Below are positions 2,789 to 5,078 of a stretch of 5,078 bases of DNA, in pieces. The stretch is from Chloroflexota bacterium (GTDB lineage: Bacteria; Chloroflexota; Chloroflexia; Chloroflexales; Kallotenuaceae). The translations under genes were made by a program, and so were the position numbers. The notes under the pieces are model-generated. The model searched no databases. It was not told the origin of the DNA and saw nothing but the letters and a program-made list of their open reading frames with translations. The stretch spans positions 1 to 5,078 of the forward strand of contig JAFAYS010000201.1 of assembly GCA_019240175.1 (NCBI GenBank). The letters are read 5' to 3'. How positions within the stretch are numbered: position 1 is the stretch's first letter; every line of letters begins with the position of its first letter.

Positions 2789-5078
2789 TTATGCGCCAAC
2801 CGGCTCATCCTGCTGCTGGCTGCTGGCCGTGAATTTGTCACGATTGAAGTAGATGATGCGCTTCCAGACGGCGGTGACCTGATCGGCGAAGACCACCACC
2901 AGATCCTGTGGCTGGGCCTGCTTCAGCGCTTGCTCGACCGCCTCGATCTCCGACAAGATCGTCGTGATCTGCGATTCGCTCATGCCGCCGTTGAGCGCGC
3001 CCTGCCTGACCAGCCCGACCGCCTCGCCGGGCTTGCGTCCGCGTAGCGTGGCGTCCTGCTTGATGATCATCCGATCGAACATGCGCGCGCCCAGTTCACC
3101 CAGGCGCAGCAGATCTTGATCCCGCCGGTCGCCAGGTCCCGAGATCACGCCGATCACCTGCTTGTGATTGGGCCGCAGCTTGGTCACCAGATCGACCATG
3201 TGCTCAAGCGCCGCCGGATTGTGGCCGTAATCCATGATCACGCGGAACGGATGCTCGTCAAAGATATTGAGCCGGCCCGGCGTCTGGTAGAACGAGGTCG
3301 TGAAGGTGCGCAGCGCCTGGCGAATCGTCTCGACCGGCACATCTAGAGCATAGGTGATCGCCGCCGCCGCCAGCGCGTTGGCCACGTTGACGCGCGCCTT
3401 GCCTTCCAGCGTCGCCGGGATCAGATGCGTCCACAGCAGCGGAATATACTGCTCGTCGTCGTAGACCGCGATCATCTCGCCGCGCACGCCCTGCTGCAAC
3501 ACTACCGCCACGCCACCCTCGGCGATGTGCTCGCGCAGCGGCTCGGGGCCGTCGTCGCCGCCGTGCATCGAGAAGAGCACAATCCGGCCGCCAGCCCGAT
3601 CGCGCATCGCCAGCGTCAGCGGATCGTCGGCGTTGAGCACGCTTGAGCCGGTTTTATGCACCACCTCGACCACCAGCGACTTGATGCGCGCCAGGTCTTC
3701 CAGCGTATCGACACCGCGCAGCCCAAGATGATCGGCCTGCACGTTGAGCACCGCGCCGACATCGCAGCGATCGAAGCCCAGACCTTCGCGCAGAATGCCG
3801 CCGCGCGCCGTCTCAAGCACCGCCGCCTCGATCGTTGGATCTTTCAGCGCCATGCGCGCGCTCCACGGCCCCGTCAGATCGCCGCGCATGTACAGTTCGC
3901 CGTCGATGTAGATGCCGTCGGTTGTGGTGAGGCCGGTGCGCAGGCCATGCATCTTGAGAATATGCGCGACCATCCGCGAGGTTGTGGTCTTGCCGTTGGT
4001 GCCGGTGATCGACACGATCGGAATGCGGCTCTGCGTGTTGCGCGGAAACATCATATCGATCACGGGCTTGGCGACATTGCGCGGCGTGCCCTCGGAAGGC
4101 TGCAGATGCATGCGAAAGCCCGGCCCGGCGTTGACCTCGACAATTCCGCCGCCGGTCTCACGCAGCGACTCGGCAATGTTCGGCGAGATAATGTCGATGC
4201 CGGCGATGTCTAGGCCGACCACGCGCGCCGCGCGCCGGGCGATCTCAAGATTGTCGTAGTGGATCTCATGCGTGCGATCGATCGCGGTGCCGCCCGTGGA
4301 AATATTGGCTGTCGAGCGCAGATAGAAGATTTCGCCCTCGGGCAACACACTTTCGACTGTCAGACCGGCCTGCTCCAATAGGCGCTCGGCCTGCTCGTTG
4401 ACCGTCAGCCGCGTCAAAACCTTCTCATGGCCGATGCCGCGCCGCGGGTCGCGGTTGGTGATCTCGATCAGCTCGGCGATCGTATGCTTGCCGTCGCCGA
4501 CGACGTGCGCCGGCACACGCTCGGCCACCGCGATCACCTGATCGTTGACGACCAGCACGCGATAATCTTTGCCGTACAGATAGCGCTCGACCAGCACCGA
4601 GGATCGATATTGCGCCGCTTGCTCATAGCCCCAGCGCACCTGCTCGGCATCTTGCAGATTCAGCGACACGCCGCGACCGTGGCTGACGTCGAGCGGCTTG
4701 GTGACCACGGGATAGCCGATCCGCTCGGCAGCCGCGACTGCATCGTCGGCGGAGCGCACCAGCCGGTTGCGCGGCACGGGCAGGCCCACATCATCAAGCA
4801 GCTTGTTGGTCAGCTCTTTATCGCTGGCTGTCTCCACGGCGATATGCGAGGTGAGGCTGGTAACGCTGGCCCGAATACGCTTCTGGTATTTGCCGTAGCC
4901 CAGCTGCACGAGGCTGTGATCGTCCAGGCGAATCGCGGGAATGCCACGTCGCCGCGCCTCATCCACCAGCGACATAGTAGTCGGCCCCAGCGCCAGCCGC
5001 TCGGTCAGGCGGATCAGCTCCTCAAGCTCGGCCTTGTAATCAAACGGCGCGTCCGGCTCAGTGACGTTGCCCGCGCGA
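2789..5078 (-). CDS. cphA: Cyanophycin synthetase, partial, N-terminus outside window
   Basis: CphA makes cyanophycin, a storage polymer of a poly-Asp backbone with Arg side chains, from Asp, Arg and ATP in the cytoplasm. The frame stays open to the window edge: 34 codons lie before the ATG at 4975, and their translation (ELEELIRLTERLALGPTT) matches the family, so that ATG is internal. About 762 of a usual 870-900 residues are visible. Counting from M4975, the segment has: end of the N-domain with YSLVQLGYG-like SLVQLGYGKY (21-30); ATP-grasp domain with TKPLDVSHGRGV (92-103) and VEVNAGPGFRMHL (279-291), which adds Asp; Mur-ligase-like domain with P-loop GTNGKTTT (325-332), GDLTGPWSARM (365-375) and DYGHNPAA (582-589), which adds Arg. 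Both active regions look intact, which favours CphA1 over the degenerate CphA2 type. No cyanophycinase gene is visible. The promoter is outside the window; a strong terminator follows. Confidence 0.96.
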   Translation of the reverse strand, partial: RAGNVTEPDAPFDYKAELEELIRLTERLALGPTTMSLVDEARRRGIPAIRLDDHSLVQLGYGKYQKRIRASVTSLTSHIAVETASDKELTNKLLDDVGLPVPRNRLVRSADDAVAAAERIGYPVVTKPLDVSHGRGVSLNLQDAEQVRWGYEQAAQYRSSVLVERYLYGKDYRVLVVNDQVIAVAERVPAHVVGDGKHTIAELIEITNRDPRRGIGHEKVLTRLTVNEQAERLLEQAGLTVESVLPEGEIFYLRSTANISTGGTAIDRTHEIHYDNLEIARRAARVVGLDIAGIDIISPNIAESLRETGGGIVEVNAGPGFRMHLQPSEGTPRNVAKPVIDMMFPRNTQSRIPIVSITGTNGKTTTSRMVAHILKMHGLRTGLTTTDGIYIDGELYMRGDLTGPWSARMALKDPTIEAAVLETARGGILREGLGFDRCDVGAVLNVQADHLGLRGVDTLEDLARIKSLVVEVVHKTGSSVLNADDPLTLAMRDRAGGRIVLFSMHGGDDGPEPLREHIAEGGVAVVLQQGVRGEMIAVYDDEQYIPLLWTHLIPATLEGKARVNVANALAAAAITYALDVPVETIRQALRTFTTSFYQTPGRLNIFDEHPFRVIMDYGHNPAALEHMVDLVTKLRPNHKQVIGVISGPGDRRDQDLLRLGELGARMFDRMIIKQDATLRGRKPGEAVGLVRQGALNGGMSESQITTILSEIEAVEQALKQAQPQDLVVVFADQVTAVWKRIIYFNRDKFTASSQQQDEPVGA

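Noticed and set aside
3656..4259. Plus-strand open frames of 185 and 115 codons opposite cphA
   Set aside because: They are antisense shadows of a strongly conserved gene in high-GC DNA and have no recognisable motifs.
4973..4975. ATG at 4975 as the true start of cphA
   Set aside because: The frame upstream stays open to the window edge and encodes family-like sequence including LALGPTT, so this Met is internal (it aligns within the usual GPST region).

Overview
The window looks like a piece of a moderately GC-rich chromosome, most likely from the Chloroflexota. That placement is an inference. It rests on the mix of a response-regulator/RodZ-like protein with a long Thr/Ala/Pro 'TATATPT' tail, the base composition, and intergenic GAACAA-type repeats. 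It does not rest on any marker gene. I see no RNA gene, insertion sequence, CRISPR array or phage gene.

Layout from left to right: (1) 1-559, minus strand: the first 186 codons of endonuclease IV (nfo), with the 3' end outside the window. (2) 560-990: a divergent intergenic region of about 430 bases. It has an extended -10 promoter at each end, sharing the same 11-mer TGCTATAATGC, and between them clusters of GAACAA octamers in both orientations around a GC-rich core with its own inverted repeats. (3) 991-2124, plus strand: a 377-residue protein with an atypical receiver domain (Glu at the phosphorylation site), a RodZ-type helix-turn-helix, one membrane span and a Thr/Ala/Pro outer tail. (4) 2191-2712, plus strand: a DinB/YfiT-fold putative metal-dependent protein. 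It is preceded by a hairpin and followed by a second hairpin with the same 8-bp stem. (5) 2789-5078, minus strand: most of cyanophycin synthetase (cphA), converging on the dinB-like gene, with its N-terminal part outside the window.

The genes do not form an obvious single pathway. Nfo repairs abasic sites. CphA makes the nitrogen and carbon reserve polymer cyanophycin. The DinB-like protein belongs to a family related to bacillithiol and other thiol transferases, but its substrate cannot be read from the sequence. The regulator-like protein may be transcribed with the DinB-like gene, although a hairpin lies between them.

The most notable item is the membrane-anchored receiver-HTH fusion. Its phospho-acceptor Asp is replaced by Glu while the other receiver signature residues remain. 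This suggests a receiver that is locked on or independent of phosphorylation, tied to a RodZ-like membrane scaffold.
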